A stretch of 64,000 nucleotides of DNA from Spiroplasma attinicola. Its GTDB lineage: Bacteria; Bacillota_I; Bacilli_A; Mycoplasmatales; VBWQ01. This document shows, piece after piece, positions 45,792 through 55,654 of this stretch. The position numbers were made by a program, and so were the translations under genes. Positions within the stretch are counted from its first letter, which is position 1, and every line of letters starts with the position of its first letter. The DNA lies in the NCBI RefSeq assembly GCF_023509825.1, contig NZ_JAKQXY010000001.1:434001-498000 (forward strand). Reading direction: 5' to 3'. The notes below the pieces were generated by a model. That model did not search any database. It was not told the DNA's origin and saw only the letters and a program-made list of their open reading frames with translations.

Positions 45792-46781
45792 ATGGACATA
45801 AAATTTGATTTTGAAGACATTAATTTAATTGCTAATAAATGTTTAGTTAGTTCAAGAAGAGAATGTAATCCTAGTGTGCAATTAAATGGTTTTAAATTTA
45901 AAATTCCCGTTGTTCCTGCTAATATGAGTGCTGTTGTTGATGAAAAACTTTGTTTTTGATTAGCAAAAAATAATTATTTTTATGTTATGCATCGTTTTAA
46001 TATTGATCAAATTGCTTTTGTTAAAATGATGAAGCAAGCTAATTTATTTGTTTCAATTAGTGTTGGTGTTAAAAAAGAACATAAAGACTTATTATTAGAA
46101 TTAAAAAAATTAGACTTAATTCCTGATTTTATTACAATTGATATTGCTCATGGTCATAGTTTAGTTATGGAAGATATGTTGAAGTTTATTAAAACAACTT
46201 TTAAGAATACTAAAATTAAACCATTTGTTATTGCTGGTAATATTATGAGTGCAGAAGCTGTTAAAGATTTAGAAGCATGAGGTGCTGATGCTTTAAAAGT
46301 TGGTGTTGGACCAGGGAAAGTTTGTATTACGAAATTAAAAACTGGTTTTGGAACTGGTGGTTGACAATTAAATGCTTTGCAAGATTTAAGCAAAGTTGCT
46401 AAAAAACCATTAATTGCTGATGGTGGTATTCGTTGTAATGGTGATATTGCTAAAGCAATTTGTTTTGGTGCCGATATGGTAATGGCGGGAAGTATTTTAT
46501 CTGGTCATGATGAATCACCAGGAAAATTAGTAGTTAATAATGGCAAAAAATATAAAGAATATTATGGATCAGCTAGTGTTTTCAATAAAGTTGAAGCCAA
46601 AAATATTGAAGGAAAAAAGATTCTGGTTTCTTATAAAGGGCCAATTGCTCATACTTATCAAGAAATGGAAGAAGATTTACAGTCAGCAATTTCTTATGCT
46701 GGAGGTAAAGAATTAATGGCTTTAAGAAAATGTCAGTATGTTATTGTTAAGGGTACAATTAACAATGGTGATGATCGTTAA
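45792..46781 (+). CDS. guaC: GMP reductase
   Basis: NADPH-dependent conversion of GMP to IMP in purine salvage (329 residues). [21 protein letters not shown], the catalytic cysteine in GPGKVCITK, and [16 protein letters not shown] followed by [14 protein letters not shown] fit the GuaC branch of the IMPDH/GMPR family; the CBS domains of IMP dehydrogenase are absent. ATG 45792 with TTGAGGAG upstream is chosen over the in-frame ATG at 45777, which overlaps that site. Confidence 0.93.
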
Positions 46782-46810
46782 AACTTTGATTAACTCGTAA
46801 GGATATGTTT

Positions 46811-46877
46811 TATCTTAATTAGTTAAGATAAGAAATTAAAAAACTTGGTTAAAATATTTAAAATAACCAAGTTTTTT
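46811..46877. terminator. Two consecutive hairpins between guaC and the GDSL hydrolase
   Basis: TATCTTAA/TTAAGATA (46811-46830) and then ACTTGGTTA/TAACCAAGT with flanking A and T runs (46838-46877). The second is a good intrinsic terminator on both strands for the two convergent genes. Confidence 0.8.
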
Positions 46878-46897
46878 ATTTATGAATAATCTTTAAA

Positions 46898-47947
46898 TTA
46901 TCAAGTTTCTTGTACTATATCGTATAACATTTCTCCTACTTTTGCATGAACAAGTTCAGTTGGGTGAACAAAATCAAAAAAGAAGTGATTATTAATAGTT
47001 TCAAAGTTAACTCCTTGATTATATTTTGGTGTGATTTTACCGTTTAGAAGAGCATTTAAATCAAGATTATAATCAGTAGCACCTTGTTCAATATTTACAC
47101 CTTGTTGTGCAAAATCAATTAATAATTGATTAAATTGCTTGTAAACATCAAAAACTTTAATATAATGCGGATACTCTACTTTCAAATTAGCAATCATATT
47201 TAATCATAATTGATTATAATGAGCAGTTAAATTTGATGCTAGTATTGCTTTAGTACTACCACGATATCGAGGAATTTTTCCTAAGTCTGGTGTATTCATT
47301 ACTAAAATATGTTTATTACCATTTATAATTAATTTTTTCAAAGCACTTTGCTGATCACTAAGAAGGTTTTGTATTATTGATTCTTGTTCAGTACTTGATG
47401 AAGTTTCTAAGATTTCTGACATAAAATCATTGCTTCCAATTTGAAAAAAAGTTAAATCATCATCTTCAATTTTATGTTGTTGTAATAAAGCATCAACTTG
47501 TTTATTAATGGTAAAGTTATTAAAAAACATTCCTTGAAGGTCTGTTGTTGGCAGTTCGGATGCGTGTGCACCACCAAGAGCATAATTATTACCAATATGA
47601 TTATATGTTTTAGAATAAAAATCAAAATTTCAGCCGGCATCTAAATTTAATTCTAGTTTATCTGCTAAAATTTCAACTGCGACTTTGCCATTAGAAAATG
47701 AGTGATTTTGATAAAATGGATCATCCATAGTAAAGCCATGTCCAATTATTGTTTTTAAAATTTCACTACCAGCACCAACTACTGCGCCATTATCTGATAA
47801 ACTATCACCGACAACATATAATTGATGATAATTAACAGAATTATCAATAATTGTTTTATTAGGTGTTTGATTAATTAAACTAAGATTTAATAAAATAATT
47901 GAACTTGCTAATTCAAGACCAGCAAAAATTAATAAAAGTTTTCTCAT
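46898..47947 (-). CDS. Secreted GDSL/SGNH-family esterase or lipase
   Basis: 349 residues with an N-terminal signal-peptide-like helix (MRKLLLIFAGLELASSIILL). Block I is VVGDSLSDNGAV with the nucleophile Ser, block II has the oxyanion Gly in ALGGAHASE, block III is FFQIGSNDFM, and the catalytic dyad is DFVHPTELVH near the C-terminus. This is the plant-type GDSL arrangement also found in autotransporter esterases. It is probably anchored in or released from the membrane and acts on external lipids or acyl esters; the substrate is unknown. Trp are TGA. Confidence 0.88.
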
Positions 47948-48127
47948 AATATTTTGTGCCTTTCATAAGGGTAAACTTATTTTATATTATTTTTGATAAA
48001 ATGATATTGCTTTTTTTAAGCTGATAGTTGTAATGTAATAAAATTTAAAGTTATCTGATTTAATAATTATATGATATTATAAAATTAACATATAATATAT
48101 GAATTTGAAAAGTGAAAGGAGAAAAGA

Positions 48128-49765
48128 ATGGCAATTGAAAAAGATTCTGGAGCTAAAACTGTAAACAAAACAACAACAAAAAAATCTCCAGAAGTAATTG
48201 CAATTACTGCTTGTCCAACTGGAATTGCTCATACTTATATGGCAAAAGAAAAAATTCTTGAAGCCGCCAAAGAATTAAAGATGACATGTAAAGTTGAAAC
48301 TCAAGGTCGTAGTGGTAATGAAGATGTTTTGACTGCTGAAGATATTGCTAATGCTAAGGTAATTATTTTTGCTAATGATAAAGCTTTAACAGGTTTAGAT
48401 CGTTTTAATGGTAAAGAAGTTATTCAAGTAGGAACAAAAGAAGCGATTTTAGACAGTAAAAAGTTAATTAATGATTATTTAAATAAGACTGGGAAATTAA
48501 CAACAATTAATCAAGCTGCTAAAGAAGGAGAAGCAGTTGATTTTTCATTTGATAACTTCAAACATGTAACACGAAACTTATTAGGTGGTGTTTCACGAAT
48601 GTTACCTTTTGTTGTTGCTGGTGGAATTATTTTAGGAATTGGATTCTTAATTGATAGTGGTAATTCAGGTGGTAACTTTGGTGTTACTAGAGGTGCTGCT
48701 GCTTGATTTTCTGGTTTAGGAAAAGTTATTTTCTCAATGATGATTCCAATTTTAGGAGCTTATATTTGTTATTCAATCGTTGGCCCACAAGGGTTATTAC
48801 CGGGAATGGTTTGTGGATTGGTCGCTAATGCTCCCGCAATGTTATATAAAGATGATGGTGGTGCTGGCTGAGAAAATACTTGAGGACGAATTTTTCCTGA
48901 TAGTATTAAGAATTTTAACTCCGGTTTTTTTGGCGCTATTATTGGTGCTTATTTAGTAGCCTTTGTTGTTTATGGTTTAACAAAAGTTTTGAAAAAAACA
49001 CCAAAATCATTACGAGGTGTTAAAGATATTGTTTTTGTACCAGTTGTTACTGCATTAGCAGCTGGAGTAATTATGTTTGCAATTAATATTCCTTTAGGTT
49101 ATCTAAATTATGGTTTAGGTTTAGGATTAAAATATTTATCAGAATATAATTTAAGTGCTCTTGCTGGATTAATTATTGGAATTATGATGGCTGTTGATAT
49201 GGGTGGTCCAATTAATAAGGCTGCTTATGTTTTTGGAACAGTAACAATTGATGCTAGTCAAACTGCTTATGAATCAATTCGTTCAAGTAATGGTGGAACA
49301 ACTTTTATGGCTGCTGCAATGGTAGCAGGAATGGTACCACCTTTAGCAATTGCGTTATCAACAAGAATTTTTAAAAAATATTGATCTGCAAAAGATATTG
49401 ATGGTGGAAATACGAACTGATTCTTAGCTGCTTGCTTTATTACTGAAGGAGCAATTCCTTATGCAGCAGAAGATCCAAAACGAGTAATTCCTGCTTCTGT
49501 TGTTGGTAGTGGTGTTACAGGTGCGATCCTAGCTGGTTTTGGTATTACCTTAAGTGCTCCGCACGGGGGGGTATTTGTCTTTCCATTATTAAATATTCAA
49601 GATAATGGTTCAAACTGATTTAAAATGCCAACCCAAGGCGGCTCAATTGGTGTTGCTATTGCAATTACAATTGTTGCTTTAGTTGTTGGTGCTTTGATTA
49701 GTGCTTCTATTCTTGGTTTTTGAAGAATGAGTGCAATTAAAAAAGGTAAATTAATTTTAAAATAA
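48128..49765 (+). CDS. fruA: PTS fructose-type permease, EIIB and EIIC domains
   Basis: Imports fructose and phosphorylates it (545 residues). The EIIB domain (about 20-125) has the phosphocysteine loop ITACPTGIAHTYMA; the EIIC domain has GGVSRMLPFVVAGG, MMAVDMGGPINKAAYVF, ITEGAIPYAAEDP and SAPHGGVFVFPL, all fructose-family signatures. No EIIA domain is attached, so a separate EIIA is needed. AAAGGAG is 7 nt upstream. fruK begins 12 bp downstream, forming a two-gene operon ending in a strong terminator. Confidence 0.94.
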
Positions 49766-49777
49766 GGAAATAACACA

Positions 49778-50713
49778 ATGATTTATACATTAACTTTAAA
49801 TCCGGCAATTGATCAAATGATTAGTACTAAGAACTTTACCTTAGATGCTACTAATAAAGCAATTGAACAGTATCAAATTCTTGGTGGCAAAGGAATTAAT
49901 GTTTCGATAATGCTAAAACATTTAGGTTTTAATAATACTGCTTTAGGTTTTATGGGTAAAGATTATCATCATCAATTTGAGACTTATTTAGCAAAAGAGA
50001 AAGTTAATAATGATTTTCATATTGTCCCAGGACAAGTAAGAATTAATTTAAAAATTAAAGATTTAAATAATAATCAAGAAACAGAGTTAAATTGTTTAGG
50101 GTTTAATGTTAATAAAAATGATGAAAAAGCAATTCTCACTTTATTAAAAAAACATTTAAAAAAAGATGATTTTTTAATGATTGCTGGCTCAATTGCTTCT
50201 GGAGCAAATAATTGTTTATATCAAAGTATTGCTGAATTTTGTTTTAAACAAAAAATTGCTTTTGCAATTGACACAACAAAAGTTAATTTAATTCCAACTC
50301 TACAATACCGACCATTATTAATTAAACCTAATTTAGCTGAATTAAATGAAATTTTTAATACTAATTATCATTTTGATAATCAAAAAGCAGTGATTGAACT
50401 AGGACAAAAATTATTAGCACAAGGTGCTCAAAATGTTTTGATTAGCAATGGTAAAGAAGGTAGTATTTTAGTTACTGCAACTAAAGGAAATTATTTTGCT
50501 AATGCTGCTAGTGGTAATCTAATCAATTCTGTTGGAGCAGGTGATTCAATGGTAGCAGGTTTTCTTGCAACATATCTTGAAACTACCGATCCAAAAATAA
50601 GTTTACAAATTGCGACAGCAGCAGGTGCTGCAACTGCTTTTAGTCAAGGAATTGGTGATTTATCACTCGTTAATAAACTGAAAAATCAAATTAAAGTTGT
50701 AATAATTAATTAA
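49778..50713 (+). CDS. fruK: 1-phosphofructokinase
   Basis: PfkB-family kinase converting fructose 1-phosphate to fructose 1,6-bisphosphate (311 residues). LNPAIDQMI at the N-terminus, GGKGINVSIMLKHLG, KPNLAELNEIF, and the ATP/anion-hole signature SVGAGDSMVAGF are present. Its position after fruA sets the pathway: imported fructose 1-phosphate feeds glycolysis through the fba product at 28.9 kb. Confidence 0.94.
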   Translation: MIYTLTLNPAIDQMISTKNFTLDATNKAIEQYQILGGKGINVSIMLKHLGFNNTALGFMGKDYHHQFETYLAKEKVNNDFHIVPGQVRINLKIKDLNNNQETELNCLGFNVNKNDEKAILTLLKKHLKKDDFLMIAGSIASGANNCLYQSIAEFCFKQKIAFAIDTTKVNLIPTLQYRPLLIKPNLAELNEIFNTNYHFDNQKAVIELGQKLLAQGAQNVLISNGKEGSILVTATKGNYFANAASGNLINSVGAGDSMVAGFLATYLETTDPKISLQIATAAGAATAFSQGIGDLSLVNKLKNQIKVVIIN

Positions 50714-50747
50714 AAATGTTATCTCAACCGAGATAACATTTTTTTAA
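50712..50747 (+). terminator. Terminator of the fruAK operon
   Basis: Stem AATGTTATCTC/GAGATAACATT (50715-50725 with 50730-50740, loop AACC) followed by TTTTT. Confidence 0.92.
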
Positions 50748-50763
50748 TATTAAATTTTGTTTT

Positions 50764-51348
50764 TTAATAAACCATTCGCACTTCAGAACCAGTTATAGCT
50801 GCAATTTCACCATAATAATTATTTGGAGTATCGTCAATATAACCTCGATATTCTAAATCCAACATAAGTTGTCTTTCGTTGTTCTCTCATTTAAATCAAA
50901 CTGTAGAGCGAGCAGTAAGATATATTCTCATAGTTGATGATAATTTTATATCTTGTTTTTCATATCAAGATTCTTGGCCTGGTAAAATACTACCAATTTT
51001 TCAAGTATCTTTTGTAAGTAAGAAAGTTTGACCATTATATCCTCGATAGGCAACCTTTAAACCAGGAACTTCAAATCCTTCAAAGAGTGATGTTAACTCT
51101 GGAAATTCATGGACTCCTGAAATAGCAGTTACATTAATACCGTAAATTCCAAAAGCAGCATACTCGTGTGGTTTGACAGTTTTTCTAACAGACTGTTCTT
51201 GAAATCTTCATATGTAATCATAATCGGTTTGATTAGCATTGATAGTTTCTTGTTTGTTTTGCTCTGATGAAGTTGCTGATGTTGCTATGTTTCCAACTGT
51301 CATACCTGCAAGGATAATTAATCCAATTGTCATTAAGAATTTTTTCAT
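50764..51348 (-). CDS. Secreted protein of unknown function, paralogue A
   Basis: 194 residues, kept open only when TGA is Trp. The N-terminus is a signal peptide (MKKFLMTIGLIILAGMTVG, then a polar Ser/Thr/Gln region SATSSEQNKQE) without a lipoprotein cysteine. The mature part has many aromatic residues (YIWRFQEQS, WYEKQ, RSTVWFKWENNERQL) and looks like a compact beta-rich domain. AAGGAG lies upstream of the start on this strand. A related gene follows at 51502-52053, sharing the signal and the pro-region; mature parts have diverged. Unknown function. Confidence 0.75.
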
Positions 51349-51501
51349 AATTTATATTCTCCTTTTTAATTAAGTATATACATCCTCCTTTCTTATTGAT
51401 TAGTATAGTATCATGTTTTATTTTTAAAGTAAAAATCCAATGATATATTTTTTTATACCATTAGATTTATGATTACAACTTTAAGTTTTTCTAAATTGAT
51501 T

Positions 51502-52053
51502 TTAATAAAATAAAACTAGAGAACCAGTATCAATACTAACACGGGCATAGTCTGGCGCTCAATAAGAACCAAATGCAATTTTATATGCTAAACGCATCAT
51601 TAAGTTACCAGATTGATCATATCATAATGTTGAAGCAGTATAAAGATCTGCTCCTCTTTCTCCAATTCATTCTGAATATTGGTGATATCAATCTTCTGAA
51701 CCAAGGTTACGATTAGTTTTTCATTTATCACCATTAATTTTAAGAATATCATTGAATCTATATTCAATTTTTAAATCAGGGACATCAATTACATTATATT
51801 TATGTAATTGAGTAAGATCTTTAATGCCAATAGCAGTTAAATTAATATTATCAATTGCACAGTAAATATATTCGTTTCATGCTATTTCTGTGTGAATACT
51901 TTGTTCTTTAAAATGTCACTCAGTAGGATTAATTTGTGCAGTTGCATTAATTTCTTGTTTATTTTGTGCTGATGAAGTTGTTGATATTGCTATGTTTCCA
52001 ATTGTCATGCTTGCAAGACTAGTTAATCCAATTGTTGTTAAGATTTTTTTCAT
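51502..52053 (-). CDS. Secreted protein of unknown function, paralogue B
   Basis: 183 residues; ATG 52051-52053 with AAGGGGG-like site. Signal peptide MKKILTTIGLTSLASMTIG matches paralogue A in most positions, as does the following TSSAQNKQE; both then have W/F-x-F-x-EQS and an AIxxxxLTAI-type segment (NLTAIGIKDL here, INVTAISGV there). The mature domain has nine TGA-encoded Trp. The pair suggests duplication and rapid divergence of exposed proteins. No family recognised. Confidence 0.75.
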
Positions 52054-52144
52054 TATTTATACCCCCTTCTTTTGTTAATTAGTATAATATCATAGTTTTT
52101 TTTGATCTGTATTTTTTTGATTTTTAATTTTTGATATTAAAAAA

Positions 52145-52237
52145 TGGACCTTCATTTTTGAAAGCCCATCTGGGGGGGGTGTTTAGTTACCACACCACTT
52201 TCTCCCCCCAGAATTTAAGTCAGTAATAAAAAGTCCA
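52145..52237. repeat. Small inverted-repeat element with a G8/C6 hairpin (possible MITE or IS relic)
   Basis: Ends are TGGACCTT at 52145 and, inverted, TGGACTTT ending at 52237. Inside, TCTGGGGGG (52169-52177, part of a run of eight G) pairs with CCCCCCAGA (52204-52212), and GGTGT pairs with ACACC between them. There is no T-run after the stem on either strand, so it is not an ordinary terminator. Such G/C content is exceptional here. No open reading frame. Confidence 0.45.
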
Positions 52238-52389
52238 ACTTAACTTCTTTAAACTACTATAACATATTCTTATTTTTTAATCTAGATAATATCAATGTTA
52301 TTTTTAGATTAAAAATAAGAATTAAAGATAAAATAAAAATTATCTAATATCATATTTGTATCGATATTTAAGAGTTAAAAAATTAATAT

Positions 52390-52418
52390 AAAAACCCCTT
52401 TATATTAAAGGGGTTTTT
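52390..52418. terminator. Terminator of uvrA
   Basis: Perfect stem AAAAACCCCTTTA/TAAAGGGGTTTTT (52390-52402 with 52406-52418); the A and T arms make it usable in both directions. Confidence 0.85.
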
Positions 52419-52537
52419 CAATAGATTTTAAGAAAAATCTAAGTTACTTAATAAATGACCTTGATAGGTATGTCTTACCGCTAAGACATAATATAAATAT
52501 ATTTATTAATATTCTATTTTAATTATTTACTTAAAAA

Positions 52538-55408
52538 TTATTTTCTTTTTAGATCACGAGCAAGAATTGGTTTTAGGAATTGGCCAGTATAAGATTTTTC
52601 ATTAGTAATTACTTGTTCTGGGGTTCCTGTAGCAATAATTTTTCCACCATATTTACCACCTTCTGGGCCTAAATCAATAATATAATCAGCAACTTTAATT
52701 ACTTCTAAATTATGTTCAATAACAATAACAGTATCACCATTATTAGCGATTTGGTTTAAAACTTTAATTAGTTTTTTAATGTCATCAATATGTAAACCAG
52801 TTGTTGGTTCATCAAGAATATACATTGTTTTACCAGTAGCTCTTTTTTGTAAATGAGCAGCTAATTTAATTCTTTGTGCTTCGCCACCTGATAATTCTGT
52901 TGCTTGTTGACCAAGTTTAATATAGCCCAAACCTACTTCTTCTAAGACTGTTAGTTTCTTATTAATTTTTGGATGATTAGTAAAGAATACTAAAGCAGCT
53001 TCAACTGGCATTTCTAGAACATCATAAATATTTTTTCCTTTATATTTAACTTGTAAAGTTTCACTATTATATCGTTTACCATCACAAATTTCACAGGCAA
53101 CATAAACATCAGGTAAAAAATGCATTGAAATTTTAATGACACCATCACCGTTACATCTTTCGCAGCGCCCGCCAGGAACATTAAATGAAAACCGACTTTT
53201 ACTATAACCACGAACTTTAGCTTCAGGACTGCTAGCAAATAAATCACGAATGTCATCAAAAACTGAGGTATAAGTTGCTGGATTACTTCTTGGTGTTCGA
53301 CCGATTGGATCTTGAGAAATAGCAATAATTTTATCAACATTTTCGTAACCTTTGATTGTGCTACTTGTTTTTTGTTTTTTAGTTAAAATTTTATGAAGAT
53401 CATTATATAAAACTGAGTTAACTAAAGTTGATTTACCACTTCCTGAAACTCCTGTAACACAAATAAACTTTCCTAAAGGAAATTTAACTGTTAAATTATT
53501 TAAGTTGTTAGCAGTAACATTTTGTATTTCTAAAACTTGACCATTGCCACCACGACGAGTTTTTGGTAGTTCAATAAATTTTTTGCCAACTAAGTATTGT
53601 CCAGTAATTGATTTTGGATTTTCCATTATTTGTTCTGGAGTTCCTTCAGCGACAATTTTCCCACCATGAATTCCTGCTTTTGGTCCGACATCAATTAATC
53701 AATCAGATGCTAACATTGTATCTTCATCGTGTTCAACTACTAATAAAGTTGTTCCTAAATCACGCATTGTTTTTAAGGTTGCAATTAATTTATTATTATC
53801 TCTTTGATGTAGTCCAATTGATGGTTCATCTAAAACATATAGAACACCTGTTAATTGGGCACCAATTTGGGTTGCCAAACGAATTCGTTGTGATTCACCA
53901 CCTGAAAGGGTTTGAGCACTTCTTGCCAAATTTAAATAATTCAAGCCAACATTAATTAAGAAATTCAATCGTTTATTTATTTCATCTAATACTAAACGAG
54001 CAATTTCTTTTTGATTTTCTGATAACTCAAGATGACTAATTGCTTCTAAATTTTCTTCAATATCTAAATTAGTTAACTGACTAATATTTAATAATGTATT
54101 TTTACCTTTTAAAATTGTGCTAAGTTTGACACTTAAAACATCTTGGTTCAATCTTGAGCCCTTACAAGTAACACAAATTTTTTGTTCCATAAATTTACGA
54201 TAATATTCACGAGCAAAATCACTAGTTGTTTCTAAATAACGGCGTTCAATTGCGGTAGCAATTCCTTCAATATAATCATGATTAGGATATTTACGGCCGT
54301 TAGCAGAAGTTAAAGTGTAGCTAATTGGTTCTTGGCTCCCACGCATAATAACTTGAATTTGTTCTTTACTCAAAGTATTTAGTGGTTGATTTAAATCAAT
54401 TAAATAATGATGACATAAAACTTGTAATTTTTGTCACTCTAAATTAGTAGTATTAACAAGATTTTTAAAATATTCAATGCCACCTTGATTAATTGATAAT
54501 TTCATATCAGGCATAATTAGATTTTCATCAACTTCTAAACGCATACCAATTCCCTTACATTCAGGGCAAGCGCCAGCAGGAGCATTAAAAGAAAATAAGC
54601 GTGGTTCTAAATCAGGTAAGGCAAAACCGCAAACTTTACAAGCGTACTTTTGTGAAAACAATCAAGTTTCATCGGGCTCACTAACTGTCACTTTTGCTAA
54701 ACCATTACTTTGATTTAAAGCAACTTCTAAAGCATCATGAATTCTAGAAATTGTTTCATCATCAGTATGATAAACAATTCGATCAATAACAATATCAATA
54801 TCGTGTCTTGTATTTTTATTTAGTTCAATTTCTTCATCTAAGTTATAAATTTTGTTATCAATTTTTACTCGTAAGAAATTTTCTTTTTTTAATTGTGCCA
54901 ATAAGTCTTGATGAGTTCCCTTTTTGCTTGTGACAATTGGTGCTAAAATTTCCATTCTTGTATTTGGTTTTAAAGTTTGAATTTGTTTAATCATTTCTTT
55001 CAAAGTTTGATGACTAATAATTCCATGACCATTTTTACAATAAGGGGTTCCAACCCGAGCATATAATAATCTTAAGTAGTCATAAATTTCTGTTACTGTG
55101 CCAACGGTTGATCTTGGGGTTGTGCTAGTTGTTTTTTGATCAATTGAGATTGCTGGTGCCAAACCATCAATTGAATCAACATCAGGTTTTTCACTATTAC
55201 CCAAAAATTGTCTAGCATAAGCAGACAACGATTCGACATATCTTCTTCTTCCTTCAGCATAAATGGTATTAAAAGCTAATGAAGATTTACCACTTCCTGA
55301 AACTCCTGTAATTACAACAAGTTTATTTTTCGGAATGTTGATATTAATATTTTTTAGATTATGTTCTCGGGCACCTTTAACGATTATATAATTTTGTTTT
55401 TCTTCCAT
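52538..55408 (-). CDS. uvrA: Excinuclease ABC subunit A
   Basis: DNA-damage sensor of nucleotide excision repair (956 residues). Two ABC-type ATPase modules: Walker [17 protein letters not shown] near the N-terminus and [15 protein letters not shown] in the second half; two ABC signatures ([13 protein letters not shown] and [13 protein letters not shown]); zinc-binding CxxC pairs in [15 protein letters not shown] and [14 protein letters not shown]. Four in-frame TGA codons are Trp. Its partner uvrB lies 13 kb away on the other strand; uvrC is not in the window. Confidence 0.97.
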
Positions 55409-55654
55409 AACTTGGCTCCTATATATGTTTAATTATACTAGAAATTCGTATTCTAACATTATTATTTTCTTTTATTACAAGTAAAATAAATAGTTTGCTA
55501 ATTATATATTAAGAATAAGTTTTTACAAGATTTTAATTTACATAATAAATAAAATTCTTGTACTGTATAAAAGTTTAGTAGTAAAATTACCATAATTAAG
55601 AAATTTAATACATAATATTTTTTCATTTATTAGGTTAAAATTAAGGAGAAATTT

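Larger units (their letters stand above)
52054..52537. other. Non-coding stretch with a GC-rich hairpin element and the uvrA end
   Basis: 484 bp without a gene. It contains the GC-rich inverted-repeat element at 52145-52237, a terminator at 52390-52418, and a TATGTCTTA/TAAGACATA hairpin (52469-52477 with 52482-52490). The rest is AT-rich. Confidence 0.6.

Noticed and set aside
50712-52053. CRISPR or short tandem repeat array in the intergenic regions.
   Set aside because: No regularly spaced repeats occur; the sequence reads as two genes on the minus strand once TGA is Trp.
52166-52215. Intrinsic terminator formed by the G8/C6 hairpin.
   Set aside because: Neither strand has a T-run after the stem, and uvrA has a proper terminator at 52390-52418.
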